A DNA stretch of 64,000 nucleotides from Zonotrichia leucophrys gambelii (Eukaryota; Chordata; Aves; Passeriformes; Passerellidae), in contig NC_088172.1 of assembly GCF_028769735.1 (NCBI RefSeq), positions 69,278,631 through 69,342,630 of the forward strand. The letters run 5' to 3'. Below are positions 38,301 through 52,125 of the stretch, piece after piece. The notes under the pieces are model-generated. The model saw nothing but the letters and a program-made list of their open reading frames with translations, was not told the DNA's origin and did not search any database. Positions within the stretch are counted from its first letter, which is position 1; each line of letters begins with the position of its first letter. The position numbers and the translations under genes were made by a program.

Positions 38301-41300
38301 CTGCACAGGAACATGCATAATTAGTCCATGCTTAACCTGATTGGTTCATATTGAAATGCTTATGTTTATGCATGAACCTGAATACTTTTCTGGATAAAGA
38401 AATTTTCATATATCAACCTCATTGCTGGATAGCATCAGTGTCATCAAGATGGACTGATTCAGTGAACTGGTTTATTATTTCTAAGTCAACCAATTTTCCT
38501 TGTATTTTTATAGCATATATGGAAATACATCCTCACCTGAAAAACACTTTATTTCAAAACACATTGTATTCAAAAGTAATTTCAACCCCTCATGCATTGT
38601 ATGACTATCCAAATGTGCCGAAAGTATAATAGTGAATTTTATGTACTGGATGGAGCTCATGAAAGTGTTTTCCCTCTTTCGTTACACTGCTTTTATATTA
38701 AGTCCCAGTTAAGCAGCACTCTATAATAGATTTGACATTTAAAACTCTTTCAAGAAAACAACCTCCAGTTCATGTATTATTCTAATTTTGTTTACAAAAT
38801 AGTAGGCATTTACAGCATTTGTAGAACTAAAAAATGTATAACACAGTGGATTGATGTTTCACTCTTTGATTACAGACTGAAGCAGTGCAACACTGGGATT
38901 TAGTGCAGATAGCAAGGTCCAATCTTAGAGCAAATGTAAGATGGTTTAACCCGTGCTTTTGTTTTCACCTTACTGGAGCCTGGACATAAACTAAAAGTTG
39001 GTGAGGGAAAGGTATTCCTTTAGAATGGGATACGATACCTCTGTGCTGGGTTTGTCCTCTAGGTGCTAAAGGAGTTGTGTAAGTGATGTCATTCAACAGA
39101 CAGACTATGGCAATGAAATTCAGGATAGCCTTTGCTCCTGTTGCACTGGGAGAGCTTCCTAACTTTAACATGATCCTCATGTGGCTGCTATGGCTGCCGC
39201 TTTCTGTAGCTCTCACAAGGCAGCCAAAATCTGTTCATAATCACTTTGTACAGACTGAGAAGAAAGTAGGATAATTGGAGTGATTTACATGGAATAGAAA
39301 GAGATTTATATTTCAGTTTTGGTATTCCAAAAATCAGGACTGTTGTGTGACCAAGATTTTTCTCAAAGATTATTACTACTTTGCATGGTAATTAAAAGTA
39401 CTGTGTAATTCATATTATCTCATATGTTAAATATTTAAAAGTAACATTAAGTTGCAGTTGAGAGAGCTTGTTTGTACTAGAAATCTGTATAGTCCTTTTA
39501 GAACAGTGTTCTAAAGTATAACTTATTATCCTACAATTACCTGAGTTGCATATTTTTAAAATGGCAGGGTTATGATGAATGGCTTCCAGTAAAACTTATG
39601 TGAGCTTGGGGTAGATTTTGGTGTTTGAAAATAAAAACTAAAATACTAATGGCTTAAAATCCTTTTTCCCCAGGGTTAAAAAGGTAGTAATTTGAATCTT
39701 GAAATTAAAAAGTATCCTGAATGGGGAAAACTGGTTTTAATTAAAACATGGAAATTCTGTACAGTCAATTCTTTCCAGTAACACAATTCCCCCAAGTTCA
39801 AAATGTTGGGGGTTGTGTGTAGGAAGCTTCCCGGCAATTTCAATAGAGATCAGAAAACAAAGGATACTTAGATAAATTTCTTACCTTAGCTACTACTGGA
39901 AAATGTGGATTTATGCCAACAATAAAGACAAAATGAGATTAAATTCTAGTTCTCAGAATTCAAAAGTACAGAAGAGTCTTCTTATAAATGACAATTCAGT
40001 ATTTTGGAGAGGTTTTAAATATAAAATGTTCTCTAAACCATATGCTGTGATATATCCGAGGAACCTGAAATTATAGTCCTCTGTCTTTTCTAGTTTCTCA
40101 CAGTTCTGGTATGATGACGTTGGTTTTAATTCACTCTCTGCTCTATTTTGAGAGGCACTTTTCCATCTAAAATTAAGGCATAGTACTAACAATGTGACAC
40201 ATACAGTATGGTATTGTTTGCAGCCAGAAAATGGTTGCTAATCCACCAGAAAAATTTGGAAGAGATAACACTGAAATCTTGGCTTGCTTCAGCCTCCCAC
40301 TTACAAACTGCTGATCTGGCAGCATGTAGACATAGACTTACACCCAGAAATTTGGCAAATCTCAGCAAAGTGTACTGCAATGATTTGTACCTGCAAAGAG
40401 TAGTCCTGACTTAGCTTGCTTCAAGTACTTATAAAAGTAACTAAAATTACTCTAGATATACAGCTATAATTTCTGATCCTTATTTATCAAGTTTGATATA
40501 TGTGCAAATATCTGTATTTTGCTTTCACTTAATGCCATCTTAACTTCATTGTGATAAAAATTTTATATTGGGACGATAGTGTCATTCAAATGCACAAGTA
40601 CATCTTTATTTAGCTTTGCATTAACTTTTTTATATTTTTCATTAAGGGACCTATATTATTTAGCTTTATCAGTAAATTTGACTATATTGACTAAATATTT
40701 TTCTGACCTTTTTTTCAACATAAATCAGTGAACTTTTCTGAATATTTCAATCTGCTAGTGAATGGCTTTACATGGTAGTTCAAATCTAGCCACCCTACTG
40801 ATATTGAATATCTATATGAAATAAAATTACCACAGATGAAAGTAAGGTATTATTACAATCAAACTTATTGCTTTTTAAGGGTGATTTATTACCATCGTTA
40901 TTCATGTTTAAACACATATTATTGAAAGACAATTCTCTTAAGCACATGTTGTAAAATCTTAAATTCTGTCACCTGAGGCTTTCCCCTTATTTTAGAAGTC
41001 CACTATTTCTTCTAAGCTGCTAGAGAAAAGTAACTTTGGGTTTAGGCTTAGAATGGTTTTTTTCCTTGCCCATGGAGAAATGTGATTTTCCAGGTTATTT
41101 GAGACAATCATCACTCAGAAACTGCCCTTCTCTAACAGCCTTAACTGATTTTTTCAGAGCCAGAGTTGCAAAATGTATTGCCAAAACACTTGTTTCTGTT
41201 TCCATGTGTACAAAATAAAACTCTGGCTTTTGTTTGTGTTATGTATAAGAGGTATTGGTGGCCTGTATGTGAGAGGGCAAGTTTAAACTCAGCTTGTGCT

Positions 41301-43693
41301 ATATGCTTCCTGTGGGGCATCTCCCAAATACCACTGCGTGCAGTTTCCCTTGTGTGCCTGCTCCGCCAGCCTGGCTCCTGGAAAGTCACTTAGTGGATTT
41401 GTGTGTCACATTGTGTAAAATATTATGCATTCATGGGATCATTTACAAGTTGTGTTCATCTGTAGCCACTTTAACCAACTCCCCTGCTCCAGTCCCAGAG
41501 AGACTGAAGTGGAGTGAATTTACACCCCAGACCTCTAAAGAATATCAAGTTGTGCCATTTTTTTAGTACAACTTAGAAGAGAATTTTTTTCTTTTTAGTT
41601 TTTCTCGTTTTGTCTTCTCAGAATATGCACAAGCACTGTTAAAAGTTAGATTTGTTGAAGGGCAGGTCTGGGCACAGTTCAGCACTGGTGCCGATTAGAG
41701 ATATCTTGCAAATCTAAGGAATGAAAATGGAAACTCCATGCTCTAAGGGAAGAATCCTTGATTTCCATTGCCACACGCTTTTAGCTCACAGCAGACTTTA
41801 AGCTTATGACACTTTTTATATGTTGGAAATCTTCTTTGCATAATTTGAAAGGTTTTAAAAAAATATTATACTACTCCTCTCCCTCAGGGCCCTCTACAGT
41901 TGGAATCTTAGTACTAAAGGAGGCTGTTTCTATAGGCAGACGGATATGAAAAATAATGCTAATAAAATTTGTAAAACTCTTTTTAACATTTTTATAGGAA
42001 TATATTTGTAAAATATATATAGAGTACAGGATGAATGATGCCATTTTATGGCTTAATATTACTCAAGATGGCTTGCATATCTCCCTCATGGTTTTGTCAC
42101 TGTTTATTTTATCCATTACAAACTCATGTTGTGCATTTTATATAAACATAAATATTTGTGTATGTGAGGGACTAGTATGCAGGTATATTCAAACAGAATA
42201 CATATGTGTACAAACTCACACATGCACATAATTATAGATAGAAAAGTATAGCTTTTGGGTTAGAAGTCAAAAAATCTCAGACATTGTTATGCTGTTTTTA
42301 CTGTTTCATTTAATGAAGTAATATTTTCCTTTAAAGTGTTTCTTCACAACTTCCAGTGAAGTAATTTGGATATGATTCTTTATTTTATGTTAGAAGAGTG
42401 GAACCATTGTCTATTAAGAAACTATAAACATTTAACATCATAATGTTAAGCATGCCTATTTTGAAGGGGTCAGTTGTGTTAAGAGTTTCTGCCTCTATTT
42501 TTTAAAAGTTTTTTTATGTTTTATTCTTACATTCTTTCCCCTCCTGAAATATTCTGTTCTCTTTTTTTCCTGTTGTTTTAACTCACTACACATTTTATTA
42601 AAAAAAATAACCTAAACAACTAACAAACAAATTCTAAAAAACTCAAACCCAAAACCTTGGGTTTTTACCATACTGTGGTACAATGTAATGTAAAACTCAT
42701 GTAGGTATAGGAAGAGAAATGAAGGTGAGAATAAATATTAACATAAATAAGCAAACATAAAGGAATGATGGAAGTGGACTCCAACCAGTAGAAACAGCTG
42801 CAGAAGTCAAAAAGAGACTGTTGGCTGCAGGAAGAAGGCATGGAATTGGCACCTTCTTCCATACTCTTCAGAGGGTCACAACCATTTGATTCAGTGTGAT
42901 TCAGTCTGGGAAAAGTTTCAGTGTAGCTGATGCTTTGGTTCTCTCCACATTTTGGTCTTCATGGTTAAGACTGGAGAGATGTTCAAGTCAATGTGTGTTC
43001 TCTGAATGAAAGGGGCTTTCAGACAGCTGTTGTTTTGCTGTGATTGCCTCTTCCCTTTGGCTGTTTTCTCAAGCCACCTCCTTAGTTTTACCCCATAGCT
43101 GCCAATTTTTGCACACCCTATTAATTCACCTTTTCTTCTGGACTATTTGGCCATTCGCTTTTCTTCTTTTTATCTTATCTCTTCTTAATAACACTTCTTC
43201 CGTGCCCCTAAACTATATTTAGGGAATAAATTATACTTGACACTAGTGCTCATAGCTTCTTCACATGTGTGTCTGCTTTACTTAGAAGCTATGCAGTTAA
43301 CATAAAGCAAGGATTTCTTTTTCAGTCTAGCTCAAGGGGAAGTTTATTGGTCCTTACTATTGTAAGCTTGAATCTCCACAAGAAATTAAAAAGGCAGTAA
43401 AAGGAAATTCTAAGGGGGGGAAAAAAGATGCAATTTATAAGACTGTAGAAAACATTTTAAAATACAGAGGTTTGGTGAGAACAATATTAAATATGCAAAG
43501 GGAGATGAATCAAACAACGCATAGGGTTGCAAGACTTTAAGATGACTGGATGAGTCACTAAACATCTGTGAAAAACAGAAGCAAAACTGCAATGCCATTA
43601 GATATTGTGGGAATTACATTGAGATAAATATAAGCACAAGAAAAAGTTGGTAGAAAATTATTCTGTCATCTAATTTTGCTGGCTAGTGAGAAT

Positions 43694-44146
43694 CTATATG
43701 CCTATTAAGCTCTGAGTGGTTAGCATCTTGGAAACCCTGCTGAAGGACACGAAGACATCGCAGTTATTAGGAGTGAAATGGGACACGATAGCTCTATTAG
43801 AACCCCCATTTCTAATAGTCCTTTCCTGCTCTCTGAAGCGGTCAGCATGGCATCTGTCTATTTCTTCTCTGTAAATGGGTGAATATTCTCTGCAAATAGT
43901 GCAATCAGCTACATTACTGATAATGCTTATAAAATCCTTGGTGGCTGGGAAAGGACTTTGGTTACCTTGGATGTCTGTTCTAGGGGAAAATAGAATACAT
44001 ATGTAACAGATCCTGTTGTATATGGTGCTACAGTGCCCAGAATGGGCCTGAGACTTACAACACGTATTATGACTCTTTAACATAGTTTCATAAGCAAAAT
44101 ATCTGTTAGAAATTTGGATGTCTGTCTTAGTTGTGAAGTAGGACAC
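43694..44146 (-). other. Orphan ORF of 150 codons, not supported as a gene
   Basis: This is the longest minus-strand ORF outside repeats between the exon and the CR1 element. The predicted protein is mixed in composition, with many Ile, Ser, Arg and Cys residues, no signal peptide, no membrane segment and no domain I recognise. It has no visible promoter and no poly(A) signal placed convincingly behind it. It may be chance, since the local sequence is less AT-rich, or it may mark a conserved noncoding block. It is listed so that it can be checked, not as a gene. Confidence 0.2.
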
Positions 44147-45570
44147 CTCTAAATAAGGGTCTAGCTGGGAGAAAAAACATTAGTGATAAATGGAAGCATC
44201 GATGAGATATGTAGACCTGAAAGAGTTGTCCATTGGGAAAGACATACTGATTTCAAAAAATGCTGTCAAAAGCGATTCTGGCATATTTTGGTTCTGTACA
44301 CCCATTTGTTTCAGGTCAACATCATAGACCATCAATGAAATATTAGTTAAATGTACTTCTGCTTTCTTCTGAAAATACTTTCAAACTTGCATTTAAACAT
44401 TAGATGTAATATCAGATCTAAAGACTTAAGAGCATAAATTGAAAACTTATTTAATTCTGTTACTTTACTGCTTGCTCACATCTGATCACTCTACAGGATT
44501 TTGGAGCACTTTGACAAATTTTACCTTACTTGGCTTTTTTAATATACTTTATAGTCAGAGTTACTTAGTGGAAAACTCAAAGGCATGTGTGCTGCTATAC
44601 CCAACACTGAGTAGATCATCTTACAAGTCATGCCATCATGCCAATTTACACACATCCTGGAGTCCCTTGGCTTCACTGCTTGGCATCCTTTCTGTGCACA
44701 TTCAGATCTTGTCAATTCAGCTTGCTCTGTTGCAGTATTTCCTCTCAAGTTTACTGGAATATTTAAATGGCAGGTGTTCTTTCAATTCTTCCATTTTAAC
44801 ATCTAATTGTTCCCCTCATTTTGTCTCTCCCACTCCTTTGTGTTTTTACTGTTAACTTTAAGTCAGCTGAGACCTCCTGATGTCCTCAGTGCAGGGACAC
44901 TCTTTCCTCTCTTTAATTCCCTCCCATGTAACTCTTTATCTGTGCTCTGTGCCTCATTTTATTCTTACTGGGTCATTTCCTTTCCATTCCTGATTGAACT
45001 TCACCAATTTGCTTTTCTCTCTTCTTTTCCAGACTCTCACTGTTTTATTGCTTTGGCAGTATGAAGTGCCTAATTTGCTTTCCATCCACTTTCTTTAACT
45101 CCATTGGCCAGCTTTACATTTTACTCTGTTCTTTGGTTTTGTTATGCTTCTTCTCTGCTTTTATCTTCTGCCACCTCCACTCTTATTACAATCTCTGAAT
45201 AAGGAAACAGTTGGCAGTCAGCTTAGTCAGTACTGAAGTCCTTTGAATGAGTCAGAACCTATGGAGTAAATGAAATGCAGCCCAGTTTAATATGGTCAAG
45301 CTGTCCTTTCTATAAGTGCATGGGTCCCAATAAAATTTCCTGATGTCATCATTTTCAGTGGCCTTGTGGGACATTTAAGTTCCCTACACTGTTTCTTGGC
45401 ACAGATATTGTCATCTTTACATTTCAGGGTTTGGGTTGGGTTTTCTTTGGTAGGGTGGGGTGCAGTGGGGGAGTCTTACCTTCTCTTTGTTCTTTCTCTA
45501 TTCTTTTAATTCCCATTCCTAAATTTCATTATTCTCTTTCTAATGCCTTAAAAAAAAAAATATCACCTCT

Positions 45571-46513
45571 GAGGCAAGTACAGGGAAGTCCTGCTTATCA
45601 AACTTGAATTCCTTTTCTGACAAGGTATCCCACCTAGCTGATCAAGGGAAGCCAGTTGATGTAATCTTTTTGGATTTCAGTAAAGCTTTTGATATTGTCT
45701 CTCACAGGATCTTTCTGGACAAAATGTCCAGCACACAGCTGGATAAACACATCATGGGATGGGTGAGCAGCTGGCTCACGGGCCAGGCACAAAGGGTTAC
45801 AGTGAATGGGGTGACATCAGACTGGGGACCTGGCACTAGGGGGGTTCCACAGGGCTCCATTCTCGGCCCTGTGCTCTTCAACATCTTCATAAGTGACTTG
45901 GACACAGGACTGGAAGGGATACAGAGCGAGTTCACAGAGGATACAGAACTGGGAGGAGCTGTTGAGTACCTTGAGGGCAGAGAGAACCTCAGCAAACCAG
46001 AGAGCTGGACAATCACCAATGGTATGAAGTTCAACAAGGGAAAGCGTTGGATTCTGTACCTGGGATGGGACAGCCCTGGATATATGGACTGGCTGGGGAA
46101 TGAGATGCTGGGAAGCAGTGCCACAGAAAGGGACCTGGGGGTCCTGGTTGATGGCAATTCGAACATGAGACTGAGGGGAGACCTCACTGCAATTACAGCT
46201 TCCTCATGAGAGGATGAGGAGGGACAGACACTGATCTCTTCTCTGTGGTACCAGTGACAGCACCCTAGGGAATGGCCTGAAGTTGTCTCAGGGGAGGTTT
46301 AGGTTCAGGAAAAGGTTCTTCACCCAGAGGATGGTTGGGCCCTGGAACAGCTCCCCAGGAAAGTGGTCACAGCACCAGCCTGACAGTTCAAGAAGCGTTT
46401 GTACAGTGCTCTTGGGCAAATGGTGTGCCTCTTGGGGATGGTTCTGTGCAGGGTGGGGAGTTTGACTTGATCCTTGTGGGTCCTTCCAACTCAGCATAGT
46501 CTGTTTTTCTGTG
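45571..46513 (+). mobile_element. CR1 LINE, 5'-truncated, 3' end of ORF2 plus 3' UTR
   Basis: The plus strand encodes a recognisable CR1 reverse-transcriptase segment. In order: DKVSHLADQGKPVDVIFLDF, SKAFDIVSHR (motif A), AQRVTVNGVTSDW, GVPQGSILGPVLFNIFISDL (motif B), FTEDTELGGAVE (motif C, normally FADD), MKFNKG, and ERDLGVLVDG. It then jumps to LRGDL, which normally lies some 90 codons further on, and continues in shifted frames to the FRKRFFTQRMVGPWN region and a 3' end with CTTGTGGGTCCTTCCAACTC typical of CR1. The 5' end is truncated just before the reverse transcriptase, as is usual for CR1. Same orientation as PRKN. Confidence 0.93.
45604..46209 (+). pseudogene. CR1 ORF2 reverse-transcriptase remnant
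   Basis: The frame stays open for 201 codons, which suggests this copy is younger than the others in the window. It lacks the endonuclease and the N-terminal part of the reverse transcriptase. The aspartate pair of the catalytic motif, normally FADD, reads FTED, so the first catalytic Asp has become Glu and the protein could not act as a polymerase. An internal deletion near 46166-46172 fuses the NSNMR segment directly to LRGDL. A stop follows at 46207-46209 and the remaining C-terminal part continues in another frame (46283-46465). Not a functional gene. Confidence 0.9.
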
Positions 46514-48036
46514 GACTTTTGAGAAGGAATCTGTTTTGACTGCATTAGGCAGGCTTGGCATTGCAGTGATTTCTCTCAATTGCTGGAAATCACAGAGTGG
46601 TTTCCCAGGGATTTGTGTGATACCTGGTCAATTGGTTGTGATATCTGGCAAACACACAAGCACTCACAAAAAAAAAGAATAATTTTACCGTCAGTTGTCT
46701 TGGTGGATTCTCTGCTGTCTAATTCATTATGAATTCTTATATTCATCTTTCTCTTTGATACTTACCAGGCACCTTTCTTCTGTCCATCTGCTTATTTTTT
46801 TCAGGATTTGTGATTATTTTAATTTGTACTTCAGTGCATTATCAGTCAATGTGTTAAACAAGTGTGTGAGTGTGTGGTATGGGAAGGTGAAGGAAGAGAC
46901 TGTCAGATCATTTTTAAAAGGTCCGTCTCCTGAGGCATAATGTCAAATGTCCGAAATGTCTCAGCTGCAGCTCTGATATTTTTTTCCATACTGCCATTCT
47001 GCTGATGCAGGAAAAGGCAATTGCATTACTTTCTTGATGACTTAAAGTAGTAGTAATTACACATATGATGTTACTAGATTCTCCACATCCTGCATTAGGA
47101 CAGTTATGATTGACTTATTGATGACTTCATTAATTCATTTCAGTGGACAAGAACTTAAAAATTACTTTTTTAAGATTTTCACATATAGGCTTGACACTCT
47201 GAAAGATGTCTTAATGTCTAATTTACAGTTCTTTGAAATCACCAGCTTTTCCAAACTTATTAGTTTCAACGGTTATTAGGAAATAAAAGTCAATTAGCAC
47301 TTCCAGTATATATCATGAAAAGATATTTCCCCAAGGTGTAAATGTGTTACTTAGTAAGACTGCTAGCCAGTTACATCTTGTCAGTGCCCAGAATGTGATA
47401 GCTTTGGATGCATCTAAATAATGAGAAAATCAGTTTACACTTCACATACTGTAATAAGTCAATAAGCAAAACTTCCCAGCATCCATTGGAAAGCTGTGAA
47501 AAAAAAAAGATACACTGATACACTGTGCTGTCTCTCCCATTTAGAGGTGGATACTATAAAAGATTGTGAAATTTTACATGCATATATTAAGTGGATGAAA
47601 GGAGTGACTTTCAATGAATATGTTAGTATTTTCTAACCTTCATAAAGTGAGATATTTAGTCCCTGGAGAGGAGAAAAACTGTACTTTAACCGTACCCAGA
47701 TTGCTAACTGGGCCAGGGAAGGTTGATTGTTAGCATTAAACTTCTACCCATCTCATCCTTCTGTTGTATTAGAGGACACATGTGCTTCCAGCCTGGTTCC
47801 TGCTTTCATGCAGTTTCATCATTCCTTCTGGCTTCTTATTCCTTTGGTCCTTTGGCCATTCTTTTATATCAAATGAAAAGATCAGCTTTCCAGAAAAGTC
47901 CTCTGGTAAAAAATGTCAACCCAGCCTTTTCTTCTCTCTTTGCTTTTAATTCCTTAATGTTTGGAAAGACCTTGACTTTTCTGAATGGAAACAATCATTG
48001 AGGGTGAATTTCTCTCTCGCCTCTTCTCTTTTTGGC

Positions 48037-48063
48037 TTTTTTTTTTTTTTTTTAATTTTTTTT
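48037..48063 (+). repeat. T-run (17 T, AA, 8 T)
   Basis: Long thymine tract in intron 7. Read on the minus strand it is poly(A). The adjacent sequence is not recognisable as a retroposon. Confidence 0.9.
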
Positions 48064-48948
48064 CATTAAATTCTTTTGAGCAGAATAATGTCTTCTCAAT
48101 CCGTGGAAAAATAAACACACATGGATTTTCAGATCTCAGCAGCTCCACAGCAATCCCATTAGAAAAACCTGCAGACAGTAGCAAGCTCTTGATTAACATT
48201 GAGTTAAAAATGGCAGAATAAACCTGCTTTAATTGGGCCAGGGTCTTAGGAGCCAGGGTTTAACTTCCACAGATATGAGTCACCATCATGAACAAATGCA
48301 AGTAGCAATTGTTATTTTGTTGTCACAAATTGAAAGAGGCCATGTACTCAGAATCAGAGTAACAAGAAATATTGCTGAGATTTAAAAATGTAGCTGAAAA
48401 ATACTAGGGAAAGTTTTATCCAGAGTATTCTTATATGTTTTTGCTTTTATATGAATTTGTGTGTGTGATAAAAGAAGCTTGTGGTGTTTATGCATCTCTG
48501 TGGTTATTTGCTTAAGTGAAATAATAGCTATAGAATATATTGTCTTTAAATACTTCTACCTAGATAGGAATGTGGGAGGGTTTAAATTAAAAAAAATTAA
48601 GTATTAGCTGTTCTTCAGAATTATATAAACTTTCTATTAGTCGGCCTGACTTACAAAGCTGAGATACGTATTTTACTGACAGGAGAGGATAAAGAAGATT
48701 AAATGGCAATATTATCATTCTTATAATGAAGGGGATCTAACCTTGGTGTATGCTTAGCCAAGAAAAGTGAATTTCACCTTTATACAGACAGTCTTATGGA
48801 AGACTGTTCCTATAGCATTGTGGGAGACTGGGTTTTTTGATTGAATGTAAGCTATCATGAGCAAATGAATTAAAATAACTGTCATGTAAAATGTTAAGAT
48901 ATTTAGAGATGGATTCTCCACTACTTTCCACTTTTTCCAGTAATTTCC

Positions 48949-48990
48949 ATCTGTTGTATATCCATTTGTATACAGTTGTATATCCATTTC
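48949..48990 (+). repeat. Short direct duplication
   Basis: GTTGTATATCCATTT occurs twice, about 22 bases apart, separated by GTATACA. Likely slippage. Confidence 0.8.
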
Positions 48991-51900
48991 CCAGAGCTGT
49001 AAAATGGAAACAGGCTGAAGTTTTGTGTCAAGTTTTCTCACTCCCCTTCGCCCTCAGTAGCAGGGTATGTGAATGGCTGCATACCTACAAAGTCATGTTT
49101 ACAGTGCCTGAGCCCTATAGAACAGAAACACTTGGGAACACATTTTTCTCTCCTGCTTATCAGTCTTAATTTGCCATACTGCTACTTAATTAAATTTAAT
49201 GTATTCCAAATTTACCCTTTATCTTAATGTAATTAAATAACATTCTCCTCTGTATTTTTTTGAATTGCCCTCTACCTCTGTTTTATCCATACATTCAGAT
49301 GTAGTTAAAAACTAGTAATACTGAATTGCTCCTACTGAATGGGGTGTCACAGCAGAATAGTTCAAGTGCCTTGCTGCAGTGCCAAGCTTGAACCTTGTCC
49401 TGAGCTTTTGCTTTAACACCGCTCTGTCACTGGGGACCATGTCCTTTGAGCCAGGAAATCAAAGGCTTCTGCACACAACATCAACCACATCATTTTATTG
49501 TATGATACCAGCCACAGAAAGTGGCCTATTTTTTTTTTCCAATGACAGAGAAATGATCAAATGGCCTCTTGTTTGTATGAAACATTTTGTGTAAAAAACT
49601 GAAACTATTTTTCATTGAATATTTGGTCAGTGTTTTTTAAATTTCCATAAAAATCTTAACACTTGAGTGAGTTTTATTCATATAAAGATCATGCTGTACT
49701 AGATCTAGTCTACCCTCACTATCTGCTGTATCCCTGTTAAGATATTTCTCCCATCTTTTAACTACATTTGTCATTGGAGATTTCCACCAAATTCCATTAA
49801 ATTCTGGTGTTCTGCAAAGTAAATAGCCATGAAAGCACTGTGCTTCTTAGCACAAATCCTCAATCCCCTGCTAACACCTCATATTACAACTGTCTAATTA
49901 CCATGTTCTGCAGTAACCTTGTGGGACTTCCATAGGTAATTAGAACTCCAGAGCATTTCTACAATAATCCAGTAAGGACCTCTTAAGTAGAAAGAATTAT
50001 GTGGTACTAATATTTTTGCACCCACGCGTTCTTCACAGTTAATTGTTTCAATTAATATTTGGCAGCAATGAAGAAATTCATACAGGTTCATAAACAGACA
50101 ATTCTCAGGAAACTTTTAAGGCAAATGAGTTGTAGCTGTGGTCACTTAAAGATGCAGGGCATTTTAGAAAAAATTAAATTCCTGGCACATCAATGTATTG
50201 CAACAGCAGATTTTCATATTACTACTAAAAGAGATGCATTAACTTGCCTCATTCCTTTAAGACTATAGTGTTTGGGTAAATTGTCTTTTCTTTCCTTGGA
50301 ATTTTTACCAATTGGTTGTAGATGAAAAATACTGTGTGAGCTAAAAAGTGTGGTGAGTACACTTTGGTACTCTTCTACAGACACGTCTTTGATGACAGAG
50401 AATAGTAGAGAGAGCTATTGGGATGTTTCCTTGATTCTGGATGTCTTTATTTCATTTCACTCTCACCTTCCCTTTGTTTTTCCTTTTAGTTAAAGATACC
50501 ACATCTTATGCAGCTATGGAGGCTCTGTGTACATGGCACACGCTGCTCACACTGGCATTGTAGGCTCTAAATACTATTAACTGTCCCATCTAATTATTCT
50601 GATTCTTCACCCCTTTTCAGTTGGTGTCAGGCCAATGGTATTTCTATAGATTTATGACAGTGTCATCTGTGCAAGAAAATTACATCATCATTCATGAAGT
50701 ACCCTGTGGTGTAGAAAACAGCTTTGATCCCAAAGGCACACGTCACTCCTCCCTGCTTCCTGCCCCCTCAGCCTTTGGGCAATCCTTCTGCGCCCTCACT
50801 TTGATGCTTCCTAGGGGATCTTCCACCCCTTTGGAGTGGCCTCAGACACGCCCAGTTATTCTGACACCAGGACAGAAGCACCCCCCCAAGAGAAACCAAT
50901 GAGAGAGAGTGGGCATGTGAGGGGCATTTCTTCCCATTGTGACCAAAAATTGGTTTCCTTTCCCTGCTGCCCTTTCCATATTGTCAAGTGTATCTCTATG
51001 TTGGACAGAAAGACCTAATGCTCTCCAAATCTGTGTGTCTCAACATAGGTACCAACCTGTTTCATTACTTAGCTCCCAGTAGGGTAATGACTGCAATTTA
51101 TTACTTTACTGTCAGAAAGATAATGACTACGTTTTATGGCTGTTTGCCATACTCTTTCAGTCTTAAAGTCTCAGGGTTTTGTTATTGGCTGTTTTCTGCT
51201 TTCTGTGTAATTGTAATTTTTGTTTAACTGTAATATCCTGAGAAATAAGGAGAGGTCTGGAAGAAGTCATTGGACAGGTTGATTAGAAGGTCGCTTATTT
51301 TTCTTGCATTAAAAGGGCAGAAGAACAAATGCCATTCCAATTTATCATCATATGTAACCTTTGATTAAACAATTTTTTGCTATATCAGTATGAGTCGCTT
51401 TAGGCTTCAGAGTAGATTATTGAAATTAAGAACTTTAGCACAAAATAAAGAGTCATTTATTTTGATGATTATTAAATTTAAAGTCCAATCTGGAAGTCAC
51501 CTTAATTAAATGTAAAATTGAGTCCCCTGAACCTCTGTTCATTTTCAAATCAGAGCATGATGCTTTCCTAAAATATCATAAATTGCCCCTATTCTGTCAG
51601 TTAATTCTGTTGTTTTGCAGCCAAGATTATAAATTAGATTTGATTAAAATAAAACTAGCTGTTTCTTTGAATGTGACCTATGAACCCTAGTAAATACAGT
51701 CTTTCCTTAACTGTCTTCTATCTATTACCAAGTTGAGAATTTAGTTTCATTTACATGGCAGAGTTTCCAAATAGAAAGCATTATAACAAGCATAAAACTG
51801 TAAGAATAATAGATCTATATTTATGTGATTTCTCATTGTTTGCACAGCTTTGAGAAGGTACCGTATTTTCACATTGGTATGTCAGAGAAAAGCAGGTACA

Positions 51901-52125
51901 TAAGTGAGTAGGTGTGTGCACATGGAGAACCACACGTAGTTTTGCCATGAAAATAGACAATCACCATGTAAAAATTCTCAGTACATTCTCAGAGAGGTAG
52001 TACAAAATGCTGTCAGAGAGAAAATACATCACCAAAAGAATCCCTCTATGGTGCTGAATGCTTGAATAATGTCCATACAAATCACTGTTCTTAGTGAATG
52101 GGCTGTGGCTTCTGTTTCTTCCTGA

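Larger units (their letters stand above)
26591..45570. other. AT-rich stretch of intron 7 without recognised genes
   Basis: Nineteen kilobases. I see no exon or known repeat. Slightly GC-richer patches occur near 29980-30170 and 36180-36320. A 19-base inverted repeat lies at 39497-39515. The longest ORF is 150 codons on the minus strand at 43694-44146, described separately. Confidence 0.5.

Noticed and set aside
45702..46187. Minus-strand ORF of 161 codons
   Set aside because: Antisense shadow of the CR1 reverse transcriptase.
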